A stretch of 24,793 nt of DNA from positions 82,318 to 107,110 of the forward strand of contig BFEA01001143.1 in assembly GCA_003427395.1 (NCBI GenBank), written 5' to 3'. The translations under genes and the position numbers were made by a program. Every line of letters starts with the position of its first letter. Position 1 is the stretch's first letter. This DNA comes from Chara braunii. Lineage: Eukaryota > Streptophyta > Charophyceae > Charales > Characeae. Below the pieces are notes generated by a model that was not told where the DNA came from, searched no databases, and saw only the letters and a program-made list of their open reading frames with translations. Shown in pieces: positions 1 through 8,382 of the stretch.

Positions 1-192
1 CCTCGGATTGCTCCGCAGACCCTTTCTCCTGCTTCCCTTGGGGTTCCTCATGCCTCCGTGATGATGCATCTCCCTCCTTGTCCTCATACTCTTCTTCCTT
101 CCCCTCCTCCTTCTTCTCCTCCACCTCCTCCTCCTCATATTGCTCCTCAGACTCTTTCTCCTGCTCCCCTTGGCGTTCTTCGTGCCTCCTTT
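1..192. repeat. 132-bp tandem repeat inside the charged ORF
   Basis: Bases 1-60 match bases 133-192 at roughly 83% identity by eye, an offset of 132 bases or 44 codons. Both copies keep the minus-strand frame open and encode related peptides (RRHEERQGEQEKESEEQ and RRHEEPQGKQEKGSAEQ). The first copy is cut by the window edge, so further units may lie outside. Confidence 0.65.
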
Positions 193-604
193 CTTGCTAC
201 TTCCTCTCTACCTCCTCCTCTTCATCCTCCTTGTAGTCCTTCTCGATCCCTCCCATACCTCTTTCCTTCATCAATTCCTCCTTCACTCTTTTTTGCATAC
301 TTAATGACGCTCCCGTTTTTGGAGTCCGTCTTCTCTTCCTTTTCTCTTCATGTGCTCGATGGTCTGCAAATCTCCACGCCGCCATTAGGGTCTCACACAA
401 TCGTCCTTTCGACGAACCCCATCTGACCGTCATAAAGTTTTGTAATCTTTTTCCCTCCTTGCCAACCTTCCGATGTGTGCGGACTCTCATGCCTTTCCCT
501 TTTGTACTTCTCACTTCTCGTTGTCCTTTGGTCACTACGACTCGTTCACCCTTCTCACCTTTTTGCACTCCCTTCATCAACACTCGCCTATTAGAAACAT
601 CCAT
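1..604 (-). pseudogene. Decayed, partial ORF for a highly charged protein
   Basis: I do not recognise this gene. On the minus strand a frame opens at an ATG at 604 and reads 135 codons of Lys/Arg/Glu-rich protein ending in a DEEEEVERK run. It stops at a TAG at 199-197. Beyond that stop the same frame stays open for another 65 codons to the window edge, coding for an even more acidic stretch rich in Glu, Gln, Lys and Arg. An open, compositionally continuous frame on both sides of one stop suggests a premature stop in an old coding region; a separate downstream exon is an alternative. The extension contains a 44-residue in-frame repeat. Low-complexity purine-rich DNA can stay open by chance, so coding status is uncertain. 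No domain is visible. Confidence 0.4.
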
Positions 605-762
605 CGTCCCGCTTTCACAACTAGTCTATTTTTTGCTGTGATCCTCTTCTCCCGATGTGTCAAGAAATTCTACAACAACTTTCCTCGTACCGTGTTGCAA
701 ATGTCCGCCTTCTGCTTTCGGAGATTAACCGCCATGTATGTTGCAATTTTCCCCTTCCATCA

Positions 763-887
763 CTGCAAAGTAATCATTTCGCACACGTATTTAACACAAA
801 ACAAACAAAAAACCTAAACAGAAATCAATCCAATGTGCCCCTTGCTTTATAGCACGTCGGTTGCGTGACACTACAGATTGCAGTTAC
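763..887 (-). other. Candidate intron on the minus strand (125 bp)
   Basis: Read on the minus strand, GTAACT at 887-882 follows a coding-like segment. About 125 bases downstream, CTTTGCAG at 770-763 resembles a 3' splice site preceded by a T-rich tract. The next upstream exon candidate would begin after a TTTTTTTAG acceptor near 1013. The upstream segment 1012-888 reads as coding-like in one frame (a peptide containing MQAEEVDNKDNVKVGGARD), but reaching that frame from the acceptor seems to need an indel in a C6 run at 968-973. This is pattern-based and could be chance. The segment may belong to the same decayed gene as the 1-604 frame. Confidence 0.2.
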
Positions 888-1012
888 GGATTCCTATCCC
901 TTGCACCTCCAACTTTGACATTATCCTTATTATCCACCTCCTCTGCTTGCATCACCGTAATGAACTGCCCCCCTGTATTGGAAAACTTCGTCTCTCTCAC
1001 GCACGATGGCTA

Positions 1013-1135
1013 CTAAAAAAACCCGCTAGTGTCCTAAGTTCTTTTTTCCTAATTTTTTTTTTAATTCATTTTTTTTCGATCAATGGTCAGTAAAACCCCT
1101 CAACCCCCCTCCCCCCCCTATCATGCCCCATCCCG
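1013..1135. repeat. Poly-T and poly-C low-complexity tract
   Basis: The stretch has several T homopolymers (1040-1078) followed by C-rich runs (about 1096-1120). No gene is visible. Confidence 0.7.
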
Positions 1136-1841
1136 CTCTCTATAATATCTCCCCTACCCCTTCACGTTTTCAATCAAGGGCTAGTAAAAGCCCCTAGAGG
1201 AACATACACAACGATGAAGGAGGTGAAACAACAATGTATTCTGTTTTTTGTTTTTTTTAAGGAACAAAAAAACAAAAGACACAAGAAGGAAAAAGAATAT
1301 AATGCACAGTAAAAAATAGAAGATCATTAAACCACCAGTACTTGGCCTATACATCTGGCGGGAGTAGATGTGGTATGCGCTTTGCAGCTTTTGAGCTTCG
1401 CGAGTACCCGACCACAATGGTCGTATTTTTTGCGCTGGCGGGTCACTTCTGGCCTCGTACAAAAATGCCCCTGAAGTATTGGTGCTTTAAGAAACTTAGT
1501 ATCTGTAATTGTAAAAATTTTCTATTTTGAGCCGTCGCTCGGCTACGCATGTCGGGACTGCGTTTGACCTGAGCAGTCAGAATCCGACCTTACCTTCCAT
1601 TTCGATGGTGGGTCACCCAGCAGTGTTCGGGGGGTATAAAGTTACTCTAAACAGTGACAAGAAGGGTTTAAACGGGTTAATGACCGTAAATCTTACCTCA
1701 TTTCTTCTGATTTATTTTTATCTTTAAATTAATAACGAAGTTCGAGGGGGCCCTCAGCCAAAAGTTGCTTGTACTGCAATTTTATGTAACATATTTTTAT
1801 TCCAGATTTTTTATTTAGTTTTGTATTTTCTATTTTTTTAA
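1136..1841. other. Intergenic DNA without a supportable gene
   Basis: Two short plus-strand frames (1342-1530 and 1527-1727) and a minus-strand frame overlap here, but none shows a recognisable motif or clear coding bias. A-rich and T-rich tracts occupy 1230-1320 and 1780-1845. A short inverted repeat, CGACCA/TGGTCG, lies near 1408-1423. I see nothing else. Confidence 0.5.
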
Positions 1842-1844
1842 ATA

Positions 1845-1935
1845 TTATGCGTTGGGGCTGGCCGGGAACCTGCCCTGCCCGGGCCGCCTGGGAGGGTACC
1901 CGGGCGATCTTCCCCCAACCGGGTAGCGTGGGAAC
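1845..1935. other. Isolated GC-rich block in AT-rich DNA
   Basis: About 90 bases rich in CCCGGG-type palindromic pieces sit between strongly AT-rich flanks. The abrupt composition change suggests an inserted fragment. No open frame with meaning or RNA gene could be identified. Confidence 0.5.
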
Positions 1936-1977
1936 CAACCTAGGAAATTCCCTTAATTCTTGTACAAAGATGTACAA

Positions 1978-2822
1978 ATTCGTAAAATAATATTAAACCC
2001 CAATTTAGAAATAAACTGAAGTACAATTGAAAGAAAAGAGCAGAAAGGTGTACTAAAGTAATTCATTAAAATTGGTATTTTGAAGACATGCCCGAACATG
2101 GAAATAATTGCAGCTTGAGTTTGTGTTAAAAAAACGACTTAAGGACTTCAAAACATTTGCATGTACCTTCGTTGTTCTGCAGACTAGACGATGAGTGTGA
2201 CTTGCATCACAAAATCGATGGGCAAGAAACAGAGCTGCAGACATACCCACATACACACAAACAAAGGAATGTGAGGAGTTGATCATACCAAACAAATAAA
2301 CATATTCAATATCATACTTTCTGATGTGAAACAAAGGAATGTGAGGGATATAAGGTCTCCTTTAATGTTTCCATTTGAAAGAGGAGGACAAGTTGTTAAG
2401 GGCCAAAACGGCTAAAGCAGCAAAGTCGTCAGGGATCAAAAACTGTAACACTCTCAAGATAAGCCACAACACAAATCCCACACGCTTGTCCTAGTCTGAA
2501 GTGTTAGTCCCACTACGGAGTTCCCCCCGTTATTCCTGATTCACAATCCCAAGTCCTAGCCCTGTGTCATAGGCCCCTGTCACAGTCCAAGCCACAATCC
2601 TTTCTCAAGGTCAGATTCTGACTGCTTACGCCAAGTGCAGTCCATGCCTTGCCTTTTTTTTGACCCGTCAGGTTTTGCTCGGCGACCCCCCATCTTTGTC
2701 CATACGCACGAGCTGGGCGATGGTCGGACTTAGATTATTATAAATTTACTAAATTAAAATAGAAGTGCAGAATATGAAAAAAAATGTAGTCCGCAACAAA
2801 ATAACATCAAATTGCATACTCG
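1978..2822. other. Non-coding stretch with a small AGTCCC-type block
   Basis: No gene is seen. A 16-bp direct repeat (acaaaggaatgtgagg) occurs at 2261-2276 and 2331-2346. From about 2495 to 2640 the sequence is made of degenerate AGTCCC/AATCCC-like hexamers, the same motif that forms larger arrays at 21.2-21.8 and 22.5-22.7 kb. Confidence 0.5.
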
Positions 2823-3520
2823 TCAGATCTTGACCCAAACCCAAACGATACATATTGACACATCAGACCAAACGTTTTGTCCCACGCCGCACGGTAGGCA
2901 TTGGCACTGTGCGGGACAGAAAAAAAATCCCATGTGCGTCCCCATAGTCGCAACCTCTGCTATGATTTCATCCAACACTGTTTTTTTACTATCCACCAGA
3001 TTTTTCAGCGCAACAATTTCCCTGTCCTCAGGGGGTTGGACATCAAAAGTTTCCCTCCCCATCTTCTCCACCTCGTCCCTTTTCTTCTCCACCTCTTTCC
3101 CATTCTTCTTCACCTCACTAACCTTCTTCAACTCCTCCCCTTTATTCTTCACCTCCTCACCCTTTTTCTTCACCTCCTCCTCCTTATAGACCTCATCAAG
3201 CTTCTTTTTCACCTCCTCCGTATTATTTTCCACCTCATGCACCTTCTTCACCTGCTCCCCCTTTTTCTTCACCCCCTCCCTCCTCTTCTCCACCTCCACC
3301 CTCTTTCTCTTTCCCCCTCCTCCTCTCGATCCCGTCGTTGTTTCTTTTGCCCTTCCTTCATTTTGTACTCCCTCCCCAACCACACCCCCCTTCTCTTGAA
3401 CCACAACTCCACCGCGAAGAGCCGACCCAAAATATCACTTAGCGTTTTTTGTACTTCCTCCCCGTTGATCTTAGTCTCCGATTTAAATTTGTTCATTTCG
3501 TTCGTTAACCCTGAGACAAT
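2823..3520 (-). pseudogene. Gag-like heptad-repeat protein, copy A, frameshifted
   Basis: On the minus strand a frame running from at least 3496 to about 3400 (NKFKSETKINGEEVQ...) passes through a one-base-type shift into the frame 3404-2823. The second frame has a basic KRKR patch near residues 32-35. It continues with some 80 residues of EVxKKGE-type heptads, a long predicted coiled coil. Then comes a segment with G-R-x2-F-x3-P-x-E-D-R followed by V-x2-K-x-L-x-D. That segment aligns without gaps to copy B (6041-5181) with 13 identities in 31 residues. The C-terminus is Cys-rich (CPAQCQCLPC), but the spacing does not make an intact CCHC knuckle. No reverse transcriptase, protease or integrase is nearby. 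I infer a decayed retroelement gag or a host gene derived from one. Confidence 0.5.
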
Positions 3521-3772
3521 GTGTAGTACATGGCTAGGCCCAGACCGTGCCCCAAATCTCCAACTCAGGTTCTTGCCCTGTGTTACTATTTTGAATTTGA
3601 GATCAGAACCCTAACCCTCAGCGAGCCTTGCTCGGCTATGGCTCGGCTATGGCTGCCTGCGTGTGCCTTGCTCGCCCGTGAGCGCGTTGGTGTTTGCCTG
3701 GCGGTAGCACAGCCGCGCTTGCGCAACGAGTAGCAAGTGCCCAAATGTCTCATGAGGCATACACTTTCTTTT
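3521..3772. other. Transition into GC-rich DNA, no gene
   Basis: The sequence becomes GC-rich and contains a small tandem duplication (tcggctatggc twice, about 3632-3653). Short open frames in several phases reflect composition only. Confidence 0.5.
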
Positions 3773-4013
3773 ATCAAACTGGTCCGTCTGTTGCGTGCTG
3801 CCTGGCTGTGCTGGGCCCCTTCCCAGAAGCTTCCGGTAGGCCCCAAGTGGCTGAGACCCTGACCCAGGGAATCACATGCAGGGCCTGGGGTAAATCAAAC
3901 TGGATTGCCTGCTGCATGTCGCCTGACTGCCCGGGCCCCTGCCTATAAGGTTTCAGTAGGCCCCAAACGGCTGAGATCTTGACCAAGCGAATCATACGCA
4001 GGGCCTAGGGTGG
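3773..4013. repeat. Two-copy 121-bp tandem repeat
   Basis: Unit 1 (3773-3893) and unit 2 (3894-4013) both begin with ATCAAACTGG. They share the modules GGCCCC, GGTTTC/GCTTCC, AGTAGGCCCCAA-type and GCAGGGCCT in the same order. They have diverged by scattered substitutions. Confidence 0.8.
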
Positions 4014-4527
4014 TTACCCGTGTCCAACTGCTTGCGGCCCGTGTTCAATCCAGGCCCCGTGTCTGGCTCAGGTCCTGCCTCAGATTCAGTTGGGAAAAGG
4101 CAGGCAGGGCTTGGCCTCACTCAACCAATTGGCGTTGCGCAACTACCTGGATTTCCCAGGTAGGTTCAAGCCAGCAAAAACAGGCCTCTTGTGCCTTGTC
4201 AGCCCCGCCTTCACTTGGGGCGGCCGTTCTGACCGAAACAGGGCCCAATAGGGCTTACCGAGGCCTTGAGCCTCGTAAACAAATCCAAAGGACCAGTAAA
4301 GTGATCATAAGGACTCGAATGATCAATGTAGCATCAGCAAAGCATCGACGATCAATGTACATCCACATATGTTCAGAGTTGGCATAATGCAGCGCAGTGG
4401 AAAACTCGGACATATAACCTGACCAGTTTGACACTGACTCGACCCACCCCATCAGTCATCACACGTGAGAGAGAAGGAAGGGACCTCGTCCATGGAACAA
4501 AGGTCCCTCCTTGAGCAAGCATATGGG
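4014..4527. other. Unannotated stretch left of the adapter
   Basis: GC-rich up to about 4260, then mixed composition. No gene, RNA or further repeat can be supported. The right end abuts sequencing adapter, so its true neighbour is unknown. Confidence 0.5.
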
Positions 4528-4565
4528 CTGTCTCTTATACACATCTAGATGTGTATAAGAGACAG
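4528..4565. other. Nextera mate-pair junction adapter left in the assembly
   Basis: The 38 bases are the 19-base Tn5 mosaic end (ctgtctcttatacacatct) followed directly by its exact reverse complement. That is the circularisation junction of Nextera mate-pair libraries. It is artificial DNA, not biology. In a mate-pair read, the sequences on its two sides come from opposite ends of a circularised fragment, so 1-4527 and 4566-24793 may not be neighbours in the genome. The peptides SYTHLDVYKRQ and MCIRDR that it encodes are translation artefacts. Confidence 0.98.
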
Positions 4566-4580
4566 GCCTTGCACACGCAT

Positions 4581-4676
4581 ATGGGGAGAACCACGGATGA
4601 GAAGATGGAGGAAGAGCAAGGCGAAGATGGAGATGGGGGAGAAGACCAAGATTGCGATAGCGCAGTCCAAAAATAG
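4581..4676 (+). CDS. Small acidic ORF, doubtful
   Basis: An ATG at 4581 opens a 31-codon frame ending in TAG at 4674-4676. The peptide begins MGRTTDEKMEEEQGEDG and is dominated by Asp and Glu. The start lies 16 bases right of the adapter, so any upstream part has been lost at the artificial join. It may be the end of an acidic exon, or a chance frame in purine-rich DNA. A second plus-strand frame through the same bases is also open. Confidence 0.15.
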   Translation: MGRTTDEKMEEEQGEDGDGGEDQDCDSAVQK

Positions 4677-4771
4677 TCTCCCTGCTGATCTCCAAAGCTA
4701 TGTCCAAAATTACACGAAAATAGACACGGGGCTATCTCAATTTTGTGTTGAAACTAACGTCACCTACATAT

Positions 4772-4773
<2 letters not shown>

Positions 4774-4840
<67 letters not shown>
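4774..4840. repeat. (CT)n microsatellite, 67 bp
   Basis: Uninterrupted CT dinucleotides run from 4774 to 4840. Confidence 0.98.
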
Positions 4841-4843
<3 letters not shown>

Positions 4844-5034
4844 CAGCAAGAAAACCATCTGATTACTCTTAACCCGCAGCGCCATCTCGATAGACATGAA
4901 AAGTGCATCCACACCCCAAGACAAACTGAGAGTGCAGAGCCAAACGCTAAGCGTACTTGAGGTTGGAAATTCGATAAATCTCTGAACATATAATTCATAT
5001 TTGTTTTACATGCTTGACACGGTGCCCGTGCCAA
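4841..5034. other. Possible intron or 3' flank of gag-like copy B
   Basis: It lies downstream of the GTAAGT donor-like site at 5040-5035 on the minus strand. The sequence is AT-rich near 4975-5015. No coding segment is recognised. Confidence 0.3.
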
Positions 5035-5040
5035 ACTTAC
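5035..5040 (-). promoter_or_regulatory. Candidate 5' splice site (GTAAGT)
   Basis: On the minus strand the third frame of gag-like copy B reads to ...WQWQGL and then meets GTAAGT, matching the core of the eukaryotic 5' splice-site consensus. No matching acceptor was confirmed. Confidence 0.35.
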
Positions 5041-6358
5041 CAAGCCCTGCCACTGCCACGGAATCCGGCCAGCACAGACGGAGAAGTCATGAAGAGGTAA
5101 GCCTTTATACGCCTGTGCAATTGCCCGTATCCCATCCTTCGTGAATGTATGTATGGGCTCACCCCAAAAATCGATAAATACTAAATTCCTGTCACCTCTG
5201 TGTTCATATCGCACGAAACCGTGACTGTGATCAAAATCGTAGTGAACACAATGCATGGCAGATGGCCGTCTGCTTTGCAATAGTGGCATTTTTTTGCCAC
5301 CTGTTGCACGCCACACTGCATCTGCCCCTCTAGCTGATGTGGCTCACTCTTCCCCAGCTCCTCCTGCGGCTCTCCTTGAAGTTGACTCGACCCCATCCCT
5401 ATTGTCTGGCCTACCACCTCCCGATGTTGTGGCTCCTGTCTTTGCTCCCAGCATGCCTCCTCCATCTTTCTCTTTCCATCTCTTTTTTCAATGTCCTCCA
5501 AGCGAGCTTTAAACAATGTCATTTCCTTTTCCATTTCAGCCACTTGTTGCCATATGTCCTCTTTTTGCTTCCTCTGTGGCTCGCCTATCTTCTCTTTCCC
5601 TTTATCATTGTTTGCAATTTCCTCCAACTGAACCTTTATCAATGCCATCTCCTTTCCCATTTCAACCATGTCAATTTTTTGTTGTTCCAACTCTTTTTTT
5701 TGTTTGTCCAGCAGTCCCTTCATACCAACCATCCCTCTATCCTCGCGAGGCTCATTATGAAAAGCTTGTCTCCCCTTTGTGCCCGCCACCTCCCCCATCT
5801 TCCCCACCACCTCCCCCTTCTTCCCCACGTCCTCCCCCTTCTTCCCCACCTCCTCCCCCTTCTTCTCCACCTGGTCCCTCTTTCTCTTTCCTCCCTCTCC
5901 TTTTGTGCTCCCACCCATTTCCACTTGACGCGATGACAACTCCCTTGTCGTTTCCAATGACTGTCCTTGATAATTGGGTTTGTTTGGAGCCACGCGTCCT
6001 TTCTCCCCCACTTTCTTCTCCATCGCCTTTAAACGCTCCAATGCATCATCAGGGTGTCTCTCAATTCACGCACCTCATTCTCTACCTCTGCTTGTGCCTT
6101 GCACCTGTCTGATGTTTCATTTCCAAGGTTGTGGAGTATCTATGTAAAGTACTCGAAAACAATCGGAGACATCTCCGCCGGACATTTTAGCTCACTTGGG
6201 CCCCCACCTCCCTGAGCAGAGGAGCCCGGTCTCTTGCCAGCCACCTCTGCTGCAGGTGGAGCATTTTGACATTCCACAATATCGGAGACAGGAACCAACT
6301 CCCTGCCCTTGCTCTGGTTGTCTACCCCAGAAGTTTGCTCCCCTCTTGAGCGAACCAT
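5041..6358 (-). pseudogene. Gag-like protein with broken CCHC zinc knuckle, copy B
   Basis: Minus strand. An ATG at 6358 (GCGATGG context, in-frame TAA just upstream) starts MVRSRGEQTSG... and reads to a TAG at 6142-6140. The same frame continues beyond it (LGNETSDRCKAQAEVENE) to about 6055. A shift leads into the frame 6050-5181, which holds coiled coil (DDALERLKAMEKKV), KRKR, EVxKKGE heptads, the GR-x2-F-x3-P-x-EDR block shared with copy A, and two related coiled segments near residues 123-152 and 164-193. Then comes CHYCKADGH, the first three ligands of a CCHC knuckle. The next Cys in that frame is too close. In the third frame, open from about 5256 to 5041, a Cys codon (5250-5248) falls at the proper four-residue spacing. 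One stop and two shifts mark a pseudogene. No polymerase domains are seen. Confidence 0.6.
5253..5288 (-). other. Zinc-knuckle remnant (CX2CX4H) with misplaced last Cys
   Basis: CHYCKADGH gives the C-x2-C-x4-H part of the retroviral-type CCHC knuckle. The in-frame next Cys follows after only two residues. A Cys codon at 5250-5248 in the neighbouring frame sits four residues after the His. This places an indel near 5256-5258. The knuckle is the best functional hint for the whole family: nucleic-acid binding by a gag-like protein. Confidence 0.55.
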
Positions 6359-7121
6359 CGCTGCTTACCCTTCAGGGAGGATGACATATAAAATATAAAC
6401 AAACACACACAAAGATTACTCAGAAACGCAAACTATCTTCAAGGGCCCCCACAATACTATGTAAAAACTCATTTGGGCAACCCCACAAAGAATTTTGGAG
6501 CGTGAATTGAATCACAGGACCTAAACAGACATAAAATGCACACAACGTTCCAGACTCGCGCTGATTTGAGTTTCTCATAGTCTATAGCCGGACTGAAAAT
6601 TATGACAACTCATTTTTATACCACAATCTCTACACTATTTAACCTGTCACAAAACTTATATGACTTGTCAGCTCGAGATCCCCATTCAAACCTCTAACAC
6701 AGACCCGCAGTTCTGTATCGATACCGTGTTGGAAACGTAAGACTTGGACAGTTGCAGATGCACATCGGCTGGTTAACACAACCCATCCGCAACCGATTCC
6801 ACACCTCGAATTGAAAGGTGCTTCCAGACCGGTAGTCAGATTCAAAACCTTTAGATCCAAGAAAGCGACCCCACATCGAAGTTAAGGGAGGCATTACGAA
6901 ACAGACGACCTAACCTGCTTGCAAACATCAGATGCATATGTAGTTCTCAGTGCGAGTTCTATGATCCAGACCCCCGTCCAAATCTCAAACGAGAATTCAC
7001 TAGTCCATCCATGCTAGGACTCATTCCAGCAAGTCGATACAGCACAGCCAGACCGTGTCCCAAGCATTGGATTTAGACATAGTTGGGCGTCTAAGACTAC
7101 AAGACAATATAAGTTTTTTAT

Positions 7122-7124
<3 letters not shown>
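6359..7124. repeat. Start of the degenerate repeat region, weak family-1 copy
   Basis: No gene is seen. From about 6640 the sequence takes on the composition of the arrays further right (AGACCCG, CAGACCCCC). The stretch 6770-6860 (cgattccacacctcgaattg, then gtgcttccagaccg) is a diverged copy of the module repeated between 9.2 and 11.9 kb. It appears to be an eroded edge of array 1. Confidence 0.5.

Positions 7125-7155
<31 letters not shown>
7125..7155. repeat. (CT)n microsatellite, 31 bp
   Basis: Perfect CT dinucleotides. Confidence 0.97.
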
Positions 7156-7158
<3 letters not shown>

Positions 7159-7159
7159 A

Positions 7160-7470
7160 ACAGGCCCCTGAGAAGGAAGCCACATGTGACTCAAACGTAT
7201 GATCCAGATCCTGACCTGTGAACCGAACTCTAAGCATTACGAGCACACCTGCGACCCATACCCTGATCCAAAACCGACCTCTATGCGGCACATCCTTAAG
7301 CATCCTTGAGCATCTTGAATCATCACAACTCAGACGGATCCCCACATAGATACCATGTATGTGACCAGACCTGTCACCCATACCCGTGACCCTGAAAAGA
7401 GACCCTGACTTTTCACCGCGACACGAGATCCAGACTCCAACCCATACCTGTGAACCCAAACATGTGACCC
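7160..7470. repeat. GACCC-type degenerate short-unit block
   Basis: The stretch consists of imperfect hexamers such as GACCCT, GACCTG, GACCCA and TGTGACC. It is the same basic vocabulary as the main arrays. No coding potential is seen beyond chance. Confidence 0.6.
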
Positions 7471-8020
7471 ATTGACTTTCACTAGGATTTTGGAGTCAGC
7501 AACCCCTCCAAAATCCCGGGTTCGATGTCGCATTCCCAAGGGCAAGTTCCTAGTCCCCCTTCTTAATCTCACGGTCCCCATTCTCAGTTCCAGTCCGTAA
7601 TCCCCAGTCCTAGTCACGACTCACTATCCTGAGTCCGAAATTCCAGTCCGACGAATTTGTACACATGAAAGCGAGAGAGAGAAAAAAAAAAACAACTTTC
7701 ATGAGAGAAAGCATTTACCGCTTTGTGAGTGCACAACGAACGCAACTGTTAAATGCAACAAAGACAATGTGTTCCACAGGAGCCTTGCAAGAGAGACGGA
7801 TTACACATTGTATTAAGGGAATTGAAAAGACAATGAACATACATTGAACAAAGCGAGAACGAAAAAAAAACAAAACTATTCTCATAAAAAAATTGCAATA
7901 CTTTGTTGCCTAAGCAGTGAGTTCGGAACCCCCAATGCTTATGGTTTTGTTTTTCTAGTTTTTTCATCAACATAATGCGTTCGGTTGTTTGAAATATTGC
8001 AAGGGTGCACATGATTTCGC
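7470..8020. repeat. Duplicated segment, left copy
   Basis: Shares an ordered series of modules with 8370-9050: a hairpin (ATTTTGGAG/CTCCAAAAT at 7487-7495 and 7506-7514), CCCGGGTT, an AGTCCC-type stretch, an ACATGAAA-plus-poly-A stretch, and then a ~300-base part (7705-8010) with TTACCGCTTT, GCAACAAAGACAA-type, CACAGGAGCC, AAAGACAATGAACA and TTGCAAGGGT in the same order. Clearly homologous but diverged. Function unknown. Confidence 0.75.
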
Positions 8021-8088
8021 GTTGGTGTACACAATTCTACATCGTCGAATGTGGGTTTTCTTCTATCTTTATAACCTTTCTAAAACAA

Positions 8089-8382
8089 TTGTTGGTTGGT
8101 TGGTTGCGCAATTTGTTGATGGTTGGTTGCACGATTGACTGGGTGCCATATGAACCAGCTGCCCTATCTTTCAACTACAATCTTCATCTGTATAGGAGCA
8201 ACCCACACACTGACAGGATGACGATTTGTTGGTTGGTTGGTTGCGCAATTTGTTGATGGTTGGTTGCACGATTGACTGGAACCAGCTGCCCTATCTTTCA
8301 ACTACAATCTTCATCTATATAGGAGCAACTCACACACTGACAGGATGACTGGGTGCCATATGAACCAGCTACCCCATCTTTG
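8089..8382. repeat. ~137-bp tandem repeat, about 2.3 copies
   Basis: Copy 1 (8089-8222) and copy 2 (8226-8348) are nearly identical over GTTGGTTGGTTGCGCAATTT through CTGACAGGATGA. Copy 2 lacks ten bases (gtgccatatg). A third partial copy follows at 8347-8382 (actgggtgccatatgaacca). The high identity marks a recent event. Confidence 0.9.

Noticed and set aside
1342-1727. Two consecutive plus-strand small genes
   Set aside because: No recognisable motif, hydrophobic tails derive from AT-rich DNA, and the minus strand is equally open.
2281-2290. 5S rRNA (GATCATACCA)
   Set aside because: Only ten bases match; the following 5S landmarks are missing.
4459-4872. Peptides SYTHLDVYKRQ and MCIRDR as parts of coding frames
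   Set aside because: They are translations of the mate-pair adapter, a known kind of database contaminant.
4771-4872. Frames with long Ser-Leu or Arg-Glu repeats
   Set aside because: Pure translation of the (CT)n microsatellite.
2823-6358. LTR retrotransposon with paired LTRs around the gag-like copies
   Set aside because: I found no matching long direct repeats or polymerase domains, and the adapter join makes pairing across 4.5 kb unsafe.
7518-7528. tRNA-like B box (GGTTCGATGTC) after CCCGGG
   Set aside because: No cloverleaf or A box at proper distance, and the duplicate copy at 8.4 kb loses the motif.
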